64,000 bases of DNA from G047528255 sp047528255 (GCA_047528255.1 CP180024.1:806001-870000), one strand, 5' to 3'. Positions 42,063-52,009 are shown, numbered from the stretch's first letter. Notes: generated by a model from the letters alone, not told the origin. Made by a program: numbers and translations.

Positions 42063-42960
42063 AAGAACGTTGCATGAGAGAATGATGTTAAAATATTTGT
42101 AAATAAATATATTGTTTCTTCTATTTGGTGTAGAAAATAAAAAACCGGATCTATGCTCAGAAGCACCGAGCAAATAAGCTTTAGTGGACTATATATGGAA
42201 TGATATACAAGAAGGAGTGAATTTTTCAAAAGGTTAAAAACCTTGATCCACTAGAAAGTTGATGGAGAAAGAAATAAGAAAAATATATCAAAAAGGCCAG
42301 GGAATAAAAGGGTAACCTGCTTACAGTGTAATATCGTTATTTAAGATGATTCTTTTAAGTCACTGGTGTGATCTCAGTGATGTAGAAACTAAAGAATTGG
42401 TAAAAGAATTTATAGGCTGCATGCGCTTTTGTGGTTTTCGATTGAAAGATCAAGTCCCAAATTATACGACTCTATGCATCATTCGCAATGAAATAGTAGC
42501 CAAAAAGGCATATGAGAACTTACTGAAAAAGATCAATAAGGAATTAGGAAAGCATCAGGCTATACTTAAAAACAGGAGTGATAGTAGATGCTAGTATTAC
42601 AGTGAGTAATTTTCCTCAAAAAGGAACTCCTACCTACGTAGTAGAGGATCGGAAGAAGAGAGTCAAAAGCAAATTAGTCAAAGAACAGCAAGGGCAAAAA
42701 AAGAGACTCAATCAGGGGTAGACACTCAAGGAAAATAGCTCAAAAAAATAAGGTAAACTCTACTACGGATACAAGAAGCACATAGAGAAGGACGCTAAAA
42801 ATGGAATGATACTAGCAGTACATAGCGTAGCAGCCAATGAGCGTGATAATAAGGGTTAAAACCATTAATAAGCAAACTAGGATATAAACCCAGAGAAGTA
42901 TATCTAGACAAAGATTACTAAGTGCCAGCCAACGTTTCTTACTTTCATGGTCGAGGCATT
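42063..42960 (+). mobile_element. IS left two-thirds, fused head-to-head
   Basis: This plus-strand copy starts AAGAACGTTGCATGAG. It keeps an 82-residue frame at 42346-42594 with the SDVETKELVKE block. It stops inside GGTCGAGGCATT, where an inverted copy starts without a spacer. Confidence 0.88.
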
Positions 42961-43751
42961 AATGCTCATTAGCTGCTACGCTATGTACTGCTAGTATCAT
43001 TCCATTTTTATCCCCCCTATGTACTTCTTGTATCCGTAGTAGAGTTTATCTGATTTCTTGAGCCATTTTCCTTGAGTATCTACTCCTGATTGAGTCTCTT
43101 TTTTCCCTTTCTTTTCTTTGACTGATTTTCTTTTGCCCCTCTTCCTTCCGATCCTCCACTACGTAGGTAGGATCTCCCTTTGGGCAAAGGGAGACTCACT
43201 GTAATACTAGCATCTACTATTACCCCTTTTTTAACTATATCCTGACGCTTTTCTAATACCTTATTGATCTTTTTCAGTAAGCTCTCATATGCCTTTTTGG
43301 CTACTATTCCATTGCGGAATTTGCATAGATTCGTATAATCTGGGATCTGATCTTCTAATCGAAAGCCAAAAAAGAGCATGCAGCTCAAGGGTTTTTTAAC
43401 CAAGGCCTTCCGTTCCTACATCACTGAGATCATACCAGTGATTCAAAAGCATCATCGTTAAATAACGATATTCCACTGTAAGCAGATTGCCTTTTATTCC
43501 CTGGCCTTTTTGATATATTTTTTTTATTTCTTTTTCCAGACCTTTCCAGTAGATCCAGGTTTTTAACCTTTTGAAAAACTCACTACCTTCTGGTAGAAGA
43601 TTCTATATATAGTTCACTAAAGCTTATTTGTGCAGTGCTTCTGAGCATAAAGCAGAATTTTTTATTTTTTTTATTTTAAATATAATAAACAATATATTGA
43701 TTTACAAATATTTTAACATATTTTTGCATACAACGTTCTCTCAACGTTCTC
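42961..43751 (-). mobile_element. IS left two-thirds, inverted partner
   Basis: This minus-strand piece begins in the ATGCTCATTAGCTGCTACGC segment and ends CATACAACGTTCTC at 43740. A second CAACGTTCTC follows at 43742-43751, an extra terminal stub. The 107-residue frame at 43080-43403 keeps FRLEDQIPDYTNLCKFRN to KKRKGKK. With the previous piece it forms a large inverted repeat. Confidence 0.88.
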
Positions 43752-43897
43752 GCTCTATGTATCTGATGGCCATGGAGGGATATGATCTGAACGAAGCTCT
43801 GGTTTTTTGAATCGGGATACAAAAAACGGCGGATAATTATTGCTCCTCTGAATTTTTATCTACGTCCCCCGATTCGTCCAGCCGTATCTCTAATATT
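43752..43897 (+). pseudogene. Fragment of an M48-family metalloprotease gene
   Basis: In one frame the segment reads SMYLMAMEGYDLNEALVF, a TGA where Trp is expected, and then IGIQKTADNYCSSEFLST, SPDSSSRISNI. The pattern LMAMxGYDxxEA-FW followed by EFLSTHPxxxxRI is the C-terminal part of LoiP/YcaL-like M48 peptidases. The expected His of STHP is Ser here. IS pieces cut the gene on both sides, so neither the HExxH zinc site nor the signal peptide remains. It is a dead fragment. Confidence 0.6.
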
Positions 43898-44186
43898 GAG
43901 AACGTTGCATGGGATAAGGCGGTTAAAATATTTATAAATCAATATATTATTTCGTTTATTTGTAGTAGAAAATAAAAGATTCAGATCTATGATCAGAAGC
44001 ACCGAACAAATAAGCTTTAGTGAACTATATACGGAACTTTTTACCAAAAGGAGTGACTTTTTCAAAAGGTTAAAAACCTTGAGCCACTGAGAAGGTATGG
44101 AGAAAGAAATAAAAAAAACATATCAAAAAAACTAGGGAATAAAAAATAACCAGCTTACAGTGAAATATCGTTATTTACGATGATGC
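43898..44186 (+). mobile_element. IS left-end fragment
   Basis: This plus-strand left end (GAGAACGTTGCATGGG) covers 289 bases down to TTTACGATGATGC, where a second plus-strand copy starts. It includes the leader and the first ~50 transposase codons, damaged. Confidence 0.88.
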
Positions 44187-45012
44187 GAGAACGTTGCATG
44201 AGAGAAGAAGTTTAAAATAATTATTAAATTAATATATTGTTTCGTATATTTGGAGTAGAAAATAAAAAAATTCGGATCTATCTTCAGAAGAACCACATAA
44301 ATAAGATTTAGTGACCTATATATACAACGTTCTACCAAAAGGAATGAGTTTTTCAAAAGGTTAAACACCTGAATCCACTAGAAAAGGATGGAGAAAGAAA
44401 TAAGAAAATATATCAAAAAGGCTAGGGAATAAAAGGTTAACCTGCTTATAGTGAAATATCCTTATTTAGGATGATGACTTTTGAGTCACTGGAATGATAT
44501 CAATATATAAGAACAAAAAATTGGTGAAAGAATCCTTGAGCTGCGTGCGCTTTTTTGGTTTTCGATTGGAAAATCAGATCCCATATCATACGAATCTATG
44601 TAAAGTTCGTAATAAAATAGTGGCCAAAAAGACATAGCGAGAGCTTACTGAAAAAATTAATAAGGGATTAGAAGATCATTAGGCTATAATTAAAACAGAA
44701 GTTATATGTATAGAAGCGTCCTTAAGCTAGGATGGCTATATTATATTCAATAAATTAGTGAATAAACCCGATGGGGAGTAAAACATACTTATATAGCAGT
44801 ATAAATATTTGGTTTGGATCAGGTAGTAAGGCTCCTCACAAAGGATTATCTCTATGCATAGCTTCTTATGGACACTATAGGCATAATTTCTATGGGGCCC
44901 TGGAATCATTATGAACTGTTCATAAAAATGGACATAAAAATAGATATGATTAATTTAGTTTATAATAAATAGTATTTTGAATACAATGTGAAACAATAAA
45001 AACAATGGGCTC
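44187..45012 (+). mobile_element. IS copy with internal deletion upstream of argH
   Basis: This plus-strand copy of 826 bases has a left end GAGAACGTTGCATGAG and an eroded right end (AACAATGGGCTC). About 400 bases of the central transposase region, near 44705, are missing. It ends 68 bases before the argH start. Confidence 0.85.
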
Positions 45013-45080
45013 AACCCAATATTTTTACAGGTCTCACATTCATTTTTTTTTGATTATGACATTTTAAAAATAGTTAGCGC

Positions 45081-46427
45081 GTGAAGCTTTGGCAAAAAGA
45101 TTTTCAGCTCAATAACGAGATTGAGCGTTTTACTGTAGGAAAGGATCGTGAGCTTGATCTGTTGTTGGCTCCGCATGACGTAGTCGGTACTTTAGCTCAC
45201 ATCAATATGCTCGAGAGTATAGGCCTTTTGGATAGGGAAGAATTGCCTCTTTTGGTCAACGCTTTACGCGAGATACATGCCGAGATCATGGCGGGAAATT
45301 TTCGGATAGAGAAGGGCGTAGAGGATGTTCATTCTCAAGTTGAGCTTCTTTTGACGCAGCGTTTGGGCGAACTGGGGAAAAAGATTCACAGCGGTCGGTC
45401 GCGTAACGATCAGGTTTTGGTTGATCTGAAACTTTTCATTCGTGCAGAGATACGAGACATCGTGGATTTTGTACAGGTTCTTTTTGATTCTTTGATCCTT
45501 CTCAGCGAGCGTTATAAAGACGTTTTGATCCCAGGGTATACTCATTATCAGATAGCCATGCCTTCATCTTTTGGCCTTTGGTTTGCCGCTTATGCGGAGA
45601 GTCTAGTGGATGATTTGTTGCTGTTACAAACAGCTTACCACATCGTGAATAAAAATCCCTTAGGCTCAGCGGCGGGTTATGGGTCTTCATTTCCTTTGGC
45701 TCGTCGTATGACGACGGAACTTCTCGGCTTTGAAGATCTGAATTATAATGTGGTCTATGCTCAGATGGGGCGCGGCAAAACGGAACGTATCGTTTCCGAA
45801 GCTTTGGCTGCTGTGGCTGCCACTTTGAGCAAGCTTTCGCAGGATGTTTGCTTGTACATAAGTCAAAATTTCGGTTTTATCAGTTTTCCGGATCATCTAA
45901 CGACGGGGTCGAGCATTATGCCTCACAAGAAAAATCCTGATGTTTTCGAGTTGATTCGAGCTCACTGCAATCGAATGATGGCTTTGCCTAATGAAATTGC
46001 TTTGATCACGACCAATTTGTCTTCCGGCTATCACCGGGATTTGCAGCTGATCAAAGAGAGTTTTTTACCTGTATTCGATCAATTGAAGAACTGTTTGGGT
46101 ATTACCCGGTATATGCTTGAATATATCGAGGTGAAAAATGATGTCCTACAGGATAAAAAATACCGTTACATCTTCAGTGTGGAGGTGGTTAACGGGCTTG
46201 TGAAAGAGGGTATGTCATTCAGAGACGCTTATAAAAAGGTAGGGATGGATATTCAGCAAGATCGTTTTGAGCCTTTGACGAGAGTGGAGCACTCGCATGA
46301 GGGGAGCATAGGCAATCTTTGTAATGAAAACATCAAAGAAATGATGGAACGAACGTTGCAATCTTTTTGCTTTAGTAATGCTAAGGGAGCTATTAACCGA
46401 TTGTTGGGAAAGAAAGTTGGCGATTAA
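45081..46427 (+). CDS. argH: Argininosuccinate lyase
   Basis: ArgH splits argininosuccinate into arginine and fumarate, the last step of arginine synthesis. The 448 residues begin at a GTG (45081), the only start that fits the KLWQKDFQLN N-terminus. VEDVHSQVE, GKKIHSGRSRNDQV and the superfamily signature TTGSSIMPHKKNPD are all present; the Ser in GSSIM is the catalytic base. IS sequence ends 68 bases upstream, so the promoter must lie in that short stretch or in the IS. No other arg gene is in the window. An amidohydrolase gene follows after 65 bases. Confidence 0.96.
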   Translation: MKLWQKDFQLNNEIERFTVGKDRELDLLLAPHDVVGTLAHINMLESIGLLDREELPLLVNALREIHAEIMAGNFRIEKGVEDVHSQVELLLTQRLGELGKKIHSGRSRNDQVLVDLKLFIRAEIRDIVDFVQVLFDSLILLSERYKDVLIPGYTHYQIAMPSSFGLWFAAYAESLVDDLLLLQTAYHIVNKNPLGSAAGYGSSFPLARRMTTELLGFEDLNYNVVYAQMGRGKTERIVSEALAAVAATLSKLSQDVCLYISQNFGFISFPDHLTTGSSIMPHKKNPDVFELIRAHCNRMMALPNEIALITTNLSSGYHRDLQLIKESFLPVFDQLKNCLGITRYMLEYIEVKNDVLQDKKYRYIFSVEVVNGLVKEGMSFRDAYKKVGMDIQQDRFEPLTRVEHSHEGSIGNLCNENIKEMMERTLQSFCFSNAKGAINRLLGKKVGD

Positions 46428-46441
46428 TACAATATTTGAAC

Positions 46442-46466
46442 AAATTCCATCGAAGAGATGGAATTT
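46442..46466 (+). terminator. Perfect hairpin between argH and amidohydrolase
   Basis: AAATTCCATC and GATGGAATTT form a perfect 10-bp stem around a 5-base loop GAAGA. It lies 15 bases after the argH stop and 26 bases before the next ATG. An A/T-rich but not pure T tail follows, so it may be a weak terminator, an attenuator or a processing site. Confidence 0.45.
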
Positions 46467-46492
46467 ATATTATATAGTAAACCTATATTTAT

Positions 46493-47449
46493 ATGGACCC
46501 TAAAGAACTTGTAATCCAAAAGATCAAACAAAAGGGAGGCTGGGTCAATGCTCATGCTCATTTGGACAGAGCTTATACGCTCAAAGAAGACAATTTTAAT
46601 TATGCTTATTCTTATCTCAAAGAAAAGTGGTATCTCGTAGATGAGATGAAACGTTTGGCTATGGTGGATGACATTTATGCGCGTATGGCCAAAGCAGTGG
46701 AGTATTTTCTCGAGCAGGGGACACAAGCTGTCTGTACTTTTATTGATGTGGATGAGGTAATTGAAGATCGTGCTCTCAAGGCTGCCCAGAAACTTCGGGA
46801 TATTTATGGAAAAGATCTTCATATACGTTTTTCCAATCAAGTCCTCAAAGGGGTATTGGAGCCACAGGCTCGCTATTGGTTTGATATGTCAGTGGAGTTT
46901 GTCGATATCATCGGAGGGTTGCCGGCCAAGGATCTCGGTAAGGAAAGCCACCATCTGGATGTTTTGTTGAACACGGCCAAAACTCATGGAAAACTTGTAC
47001 ACGTTCATGTCGACCAATTCAATACTAATGAGGAGTGTGAGACGGAAAAATTGGCTCAAAAAACGATCGAGCACGGCATGCAAGGAAGGGTGGTTGCCAT
47101 ACATAGTATATCTCTGGCGGCTCATCCTAAAAAATATCGTCATAAGGTGTACGAATTGATGAAGAAGGCTGATTTGATGGTTATTTCTTGCCCTACAGCT
47201 TGGATCGATCACAATCGTACAGAGTATTTGGCTCCCAGTCATAATTCCATCACTCCAGTGGATGAAATGGTTCCTGCTGGGCTCACCGTGGCTTTCGGTA
47301 CGGATAATATTTGTGACATTTACAAGCCTTTTTCTGATGGTGATCTATGGACCGAGTTGCGTGTGATGCTCGAGGCTTGTCATTACTATGATGTAGATAG
47401 CTTGGCCGAAATCGCCACTGAAAACGGATTGCGGGCGCTGGGTATATGA
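46493..47449 (+). CDS. Metal-dependent amidohydrolase, cytosine deaminase-like
   Basis: This 318-residue protein is an amidohydrolase-superfamily TIM barrel. Metal-ligand candidates are His21 and His23 in NAHAHLDRA, His170 and His172 in VHVHVDQFN, His204 in VAIHSIS and Asp271 in FGTDNICD. The HVHVD and GTDN-C-D blocks resemble cytosine deaminase and related triazine/pterin deaminases, but the chain is about 100 residues shorter than CodA and lacks the flanking beta-sandwich. The substrate is unknown. It follows argH on the same strand behind a strong hairpin. IS sequence starts 10 bases after the stop. Confidence 0.75.
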   Translation: MDPKELVIQKIKQKGGWVNAHAHLDRAYTLKEDNFNYAYSYLKEKWYLVDEMKRLAMVDDIYARMAKAVEYFLEQGTQAVCTFIDVDEVIEDRALKAAQKLRDIYGKDLHIRFSNQVLKGVLEPQARYWFDMSVEFVDIIGGLPAKDLGKESHHLDVLLNTAKTHGKLVHVHVDQFNTNEECETEKLAQKTIEHGMQGRVVAIHSISLAAHPKKYRHKVYELMKKADLMVISCPTAWIDHNRTEYLAPSHNSITPVDEMVPAGLTVAFGTDNICDIYKPFSDGDLWTELRVMLEACHYYDVDSLAEIATENGLRALGI

Positions 47450-47459
47450 GCTTAATTTT

Positions 47460-47647
47460 GAGACCATTGTGTTAAGGTGAATTACGTTTATTCAACCATC
47501 CTAGATGAGATTCGTTGTATAGTATGTAGATTTAATCTTTCACATTGTATTCGAAATACTATTAAGTATAAATAAATTAATTACATTTTTTTATGAACAG
47601 CGCATAATGATCCCAGGGGAATGATACGAGATCATTGTGCTAATTGT
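47460..47647 (-). mobile_element. IS right-end fragments
   Basis: A 168-base minus-strand right end (GAGACCATTGTGTTAAGG, 47460-47627) is followed by a second 20-base right-end stub (GAGATCATTGTGCTAATTGT, 47628-47647). The repeat of the terminus suggests successive insertions or a recombination scar. Confidence 0.85.
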
Positions 47648-48862
47648 GAGAATGTTGCATGGGATAAGTAAATATAAAATATATGTAAATCAATATATTA
47701 TTTCGTCTATTTGAAGTAGAAAATAAAAAAATTCAATTCTATACTCAGAAGCACCGCACAAATAAGATTTAGTTACCTATATATGGAACATTCCACCAGA
47801 AGAAGTGATTTTTTTTAAAGGTTAAACACCCCTTGATCTACTGGGAAGGGATGGAGAAAGAAATAAGAAAAATATATTAAAAGGGATAGAGAATAAAAGA
47901 ACAACCTGCTTACAGTGAAATATCGTTATTTACGATGATGCTTTTGAGTCACTGGTTTGATCTCAGTGATATAGGAACGGAAGAATTAGTGAAAGAATCT
48001 TGAGTTGTATGCATTTTTTGCTTTTCGATTGGAAAATAATACCCTAGATCATACGACTCTATACAGATTTCGCAATGAAATAGTAGTCAAAATGGAATAT
48101 GAGCGCTTACTGAAAAAGATCAATAAGGAATTAAAAATGCATCAGGCGATAGTTAAAACAAGAGTGATAATAGATTCCAGTATTACAGTGAGGCCCTTTA
48201 ATCATAAGGAAGATCCTACCTACGTAGTGGAAAATCAGAAGAAAAAGAGGAAAAAGCAAATCAGTCAAAGAAAAGCAAGGGTAAAAGAAGCTCAATAAGG
48301 AGTAGACACTCAAAGAGAATAGCTCAAGAAATCAAATAAACTCTACTACGGATACAAGAAATACATAACGTATCAGCTAATGAGGATGATAGTAGAAGGC
48401 TAAAGCCATTAATAAAAAAACTAGGATACAAGTACAGAGAAGTATATACAGATAAAGCTACCAAGCTCCGGACAACCTGTCTCAACTGTTCATAACAGAA
48501 GAAAGCCTATAGGGGAAACCGTCCCTTAAGTAGGGTAGCTATATTATTCAATAAATTAGTCAGTAAACCCCGATCGGTAGTAGAATGTGCTTTTGGCTGT
48601 GTAAAGCGTTGGTTTGTATCAAGAAATGCTCGTTACAAAGGATTAGCTCGTCTGCATGTCCAGCCTTTTATGGAGGTTATGGCAACCTGTATCGTTCCCT
48701 CTAGAATCATTATGTGCTATTTATAAAAATATAATGTAATTAATTAATTTATAATCAATAGTATTTCGAATACGATATGAAAGACTAAATATCCATCCTT
48801 CTCCAATGAAGACCATCATAAGAAGGCTGAATAACGTATTCCACTATTAACACAATGGTCTC
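47648..48862 (+). mobile_element. Full-length decayed IS upstream of the ftsY 3' end
   Basis: This 1215-base plus-strand copy runs from GAGAATGTTGCATGGG to ACACAATGGTCTC. A 97-residue frame at 48005-48298 keeps FRLENNTLDHTTLYRFRNE to QRKARV. The C-terminal part has several short deletions. Confidence 0.92.
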
Positions 48863-48958
48863 GATTCTTGTAATATTCTAAAATGATGACGTTGTCCTTG
48901 TTTTATTTGATGGATCGAGTGCGCATAGTTAAATACTTTAGATGTAAGGAATGGCTAT

Positions 48959-49948
48959 TTATTCAACAGCTGGTTCGATCTGTGAGTTTATAGTAAAAAA
49001 AGAATCGACGAACTCGTATTTATCAAAGACCTGTAGGTCTTCTATGCCTTCTCCCAAACCGATATATTTCACAGGAATATTGAATTGATCGGAAATTCCC
49101 AGAACCACTCCCCCTTTGGCTGTACCGTCGAGCTTGGTCACTGTCATAGAAGTAACCTCAGTAGCTGCAGTAAACTTCTTAGCTTGTTCAAAAGCATTCT
49201 GTCCGGTTGCCCCATCTAAAACAAGCATGACTTCATGTGGTGCGTCGGGAATAACCTTTTCCATGACATGCTTGATTTTGGAAAGTTCTTTCATCAGATT
49301 GATCTTGTTGTGAAGCCTCCCTGCAGTGTCTATCAGTACAAGATCTAAGTTTTTGGCCTTAGCTGATTGTAAGGTATCGAAAGCTACCGAAGCAGGATCG
49401 GATCCCATAGATCGTTTGACGATGGAAACATCGGACCGCTCGGCCCAAACGGTCAACTGCTCAATGGCTGCCGCACGAAAAGTATCGGCTGCTCCGATAA
49501 CGACGCTAAGCCCTCGTCTTTTGAATTGATGGGCCAATTTACCGATGGTAGTAGTTTTCCCCACGCCATTGACTCCTACGACCATGATTACATAAGGAGA
49601 CTGCTGCGCGCCAGGTATCAAGAGTTCCTCTTGAGGGATTCTCTCAACCGAATCTTGCAAAAGGAATATAATTTCTTCACGAAGTATATCGTGGAGTTCT
49701 TCGGTATTGATATACTTCTCTCGGGACACTCTATTTTCGATATTTTTAAGGATTTTCAAAGTGGTTTTCACACCGACATCCGAAGATATAAGAGCTTCTT
49801 CGAGATGATCAAGGACTTCATCATCTACTTTGGACTTTCCTTTTATAGCTCGATTGATCTTGGAAAAAAAAGAAACTTTAGTCTTTTCAAGTCCTTTGCA
49901 TAAGACATCTTTTTTTTTGGAGGAAAATATTTTTTTAAACCAACGCAT
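48959..49948 (-). CDS. ftsY: Signal recognition particle receptor FtsY
   Basis: FtsY is the SRP receptor GTPase that docks ribosome-SRP complexes at the inner membrane. The 329 residues have a short basic N-terminus (KKIFSSKKK) instead of the long acidic A domain, an N domain (about 25-110), and the G domain with GVNGVGKTTT (125-134), DTFRAAAIEQL (155-165), DTAGRLHNK (207-215) and TKLDGTAKGG. The size is normal for Bacteroidota. Its upstream partners in the phylum are DUF4295, rpmG and rpmB, found here at 51163-51760 but cut off by an IS copy whose end lies one base before the ftsY ATG. Confidence 0.97.
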   Translation of the reverse strand: MRWFKKIFSSKKKDVLCKGLEKTKVSFFSKINRAIKGKSKVDDEVLDHLEEALISSDVGVKTTLKILKNIENRVSREKYINTEELHDILREEIIFLLQDSVERIPQEELLIPGAQQSPYVIMVVGVNGVGKTTTIGKLAHQFKRRGLSVVIGAADTFRAAAIEQLTVWAERSDVSIVKRSMGSDPASVAFDTLQSAKAKNLDLVLIDTAGRLHNKINLMKELSKIKHVMEKVIPDAPHEVMLVLDGATGQNAFEQAKKFTAATEVTSMTVTKLDGTAKGGVVLGISDQFNIPVKYIGLGEGIEDLQVFDKYEFVDSFFTINSQIEPAVE

Positions 49949-49949
49949 T

Positions 49950-51079
49950 GAGAACTTTGCGTTAAGACGGAATATGTTTAATCAAAGATCTAGAAAGCTC
50001 TTTTTTGAAGAAGATCTATATTTAGTATTTTCCCTCTTGACTAAGAAATTATTGATTATAAATAATATAAATATATGTTTGTTTACAAACATCAGATAAT
50101 CATATCATCAGAATGATACAGATTATGTGCCATAGCATCCATTAGATGCTGTTCATGTACCCGAGCTAATCCTTAATATGTTCTACCAGCTAGAGGGGGA
50201 GTACTCACTATATTACTGAATTAATATATATAATTCCTAATTAAGGGACGGTTCTTATAGGTCTTTTTATGTAAGCGGCCTTTTCATGGGTATCGTGTTG
50301 ATTGGCTAGTGAGCTTTATACTGCTCGAATTATCCCCCATTTGGTCACTTTTTTATGTGTTTTTTATCATAGTAGAGTTTCCCTCCTTTTTTAAGTCATT
50401 TTCCTTCTTTATCTAGTCTTGATTGAATCTATTTTTTTGTTTTTTCTTTTTTTTTGATTGATTTTCTCTTGATATCGTTCCTCCTTCTTTACAATCTTCT
50501 ACAAATAGGTAGAAAGGTATCTCGGGTTAAATTGACTCTCTGTTATGGAAGTATATACTATCACCTCTTTTTTCACTATGACCTGATCCATCTCTAATTC
50601 CTTGTTGATTTTCTTGAGTATGCTATCATAGCCTTATTTCGATACTATTTCATTGTGAAATCTGCATAGAATCGTGTGATCTGGGGTATGATCTTCCAAT
50701 CTAAAAAAAAAAGTTCATGCAGCACAAGTATTCTTTCACCAATTCTTCCCTTCCTATCTCACCAAGATCATAGGAATAATTCAAAAGCATCATCTTAAAT
50801 AACGATATTTCACTGTAGGCCGTTTTTTTAATTCCCTGGCTCTTTTGATAAATTTTTATTATTTCTTTCTCCAGTCTTTCCAAGTGGATCAAAATGTTCA
50901 ACCTCTTTAAAATTTACCCGTTCTAGTATAACGCTCCATACATAGTTCACTAAAGCTTCTTTTTACGGTGCTTCTGAGCATAGAGTTGAAATCCTTTTTT
51001 TATTTTCTACCCCAAGTAGACGAAAAAATATATTCATTTACAAAATATTTTAAAAATACGTCTCTCCTGCTACATTCTC
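49950..51079 (-). mobile_element. Highly diverged IS copy between DUF4295 gene and ftsY
   Basis: This minus-strand copy of 1130 bases has eroded ends (GAGAACTTTGCG at 49950; CTGCTACATTCTC at 51079). It differs more from the other copies than they do from each other, which suggests an older insertion. Only about 66 residues of N-terminal transposase frame remain (50701-50901). It reads in the same direction as ftsY, so operon readthrough would pass through it. Confidence 0.85.
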
Positions 51080-51162
51080 GTAGCTTAGATTAAATAGCCT
51101 ATCAAATAACATATGAACCGGCTTTCTTTCATTAAGGAAGTATATCTCTCCCTATTTTTCAA

Positions 51163-51318
51163 TCACTTTTGGGAGATTAACTCTTCGACTTTGTCAGCAT
51201 TTACTATTCTTTCTTCAAAAACGTAAGCTCCTGTTTTGGGAGACTTAATCATCCGAACTACCTTAGTCATTCTTTTAGAAGCTCCTGTCTGTAGGGTAGC
51301 TACGGTTTTCTTTGCCAT
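51163..51318 (-). CDS. DUF4295 family small protein
   Basis: This 51-residue basic protein starts MAKKTVATLQTGASKRMTKV and continues with SPKTGAYVFEERIV. It matches the Bacteroidota-specific DUF4295 family, which is nearly always encoded between L33 and FtsY. Its function is unknown, but the context and charge suggest a ribosome-linked role. The start lies 12 bases after the rpmG stop, so the three genes form an operon. It is shorter than usual gene-finder cut-offs and easily missed. Confidence 0.9.
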   Translation of the reverse strand: MAKKTVATLQTGASKRMTKVVRMIKSPKTGAYVFEERIVNADKVEELISQK

Positions 51319-51330
51319 AACTCACTTTAT

Positions 51331-51513
51331 TTATTTGATCTCTTTATGGACGGTATATTTTTTCAAAATGGGGTTGAATTTCTTCAATTCTATTCGTCCA
51401 GGCGTATTTTTCTTGTTTTTCATAGTGATATAACGAGACATTCCTTGCATACCTTTTTCCTTATGCTCGGTGCATTCTAGAATGACCTGTACTCTATTTC
51501 CTTTTTTTGCCAT
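51331..51513 (-). CDS. rpmG: Large ribosomal subunit protein bL33
   Basis: bL33 sits near the E site of the large subunit. The 60 residues read MAKKGNRVQVILECTEHK, then SRYITMKNKKNTPGRIELKK and a KKYTVHKEIK end, typical of Bacteroidota L33 without the CxxC zinc pairs. Its ATG lies inside the last codons of rpmB as that frame stands, which is probably a frameshift artefact in rpmB. It precedes the DUF4295 gene. Confidence 0.95.
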   Translation of the reverse strand: MAKKGNRVQVILECTEHKEKGMQGMSRYITMKNKKNTPGRIELKKFNPILKKYTVHKEIK

Positions 51514-51760
51514 ATTTTTTTAGATTATTTGGTCTTTTCGATTTGTTTGAGAGCTTCAAAGCCTTTTCTATTCCTATCTTATTAATAATCTTTACACCTG
51601 CTGCGGAAACCCTAAGTGTAATCCAGCTCTCTTCTGTAGGAAGGTAAAAACGCCTTTTGGATAGATTGATGTTAAAACGACGCTTAGTCTTATTATTGGC
51701 ATGAGAAACCTTATTTCCCACCATAGGTCTTTTTCCTGTGATCTTACAAACTCTCGACAT
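51494..51760 (-). CDS. rpmB: Large ribosomal subunit protein bL28, altered C-terminus
   Basis: bL28 is needed for large-subunit assembly. The first 67 residues are normal: MSRVCKITGKRPMVGNKVSH, NNKTKRRFNINLSKRRFYLP, ITLRVSAAGVKIINKIGIEKA. The remainder (LKLSNKSKRPNNLKKYGKKRK) is unlike the family and overlaps rpmG by 20 bases. Inserting one base near 51570 gives FEALKQIEKTK and a stop at 51525, about 78 residues, the usual size, leaving an 11-base gap to rpmG. I infer a one-base loss late in the gene, tolerated or a sequence error. Upstream 51761-51968 holds no clear gene. Confidence 0.9.
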   Translation of the reverse strand: MSRVCKITGKRPMVGNKVSHANNKTKRRFNINLSKRRFYLPTEESWITLRVSAAGVKIINKIGIEKALKLSNKSKRPNNLKKYGKKRK

Positions 51761-51968
51761 CGTTTTTCAATTTGGAATACGAAGGCAAATTAACGTATAT
51801 TTTTCTTTTTCATAGAATATGGTCGCTCAACATTCTTCAAATAATTTTAATTTCCAGTATTTTTCAATCCTCTAAATAGCCTTCCAACAGATCATTTTCT
51901 TTCACCAGCCCAACTCCGGCTGGATTTTCCCGTAAAAATCAGATCGCAGCTCTTCAAAGAAAAGTATT

Positions 51969-52009
51969 GAAACCATTGTGTTAAGGTGAATTACGGTTAT
52001 TCAACCTCC
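51969..52009 (-). mobile_element. IS right-end stub, outer layer of a triple nest
   Basis: This is a 41-base right end in minus orientation (GAAACCATTGTGTTAAGG). The matching left end of this outer element is at 54545-54601. Most of the outer element has been lost. Confidence 0.8.

Noticed and set aside
43628..43810. 60-residue plus-strand frame crossing an IS end
   Set aside because: The first part is IS leader read antisense; only the end is real remnant coding sequence, annotated as the M48 fragment.
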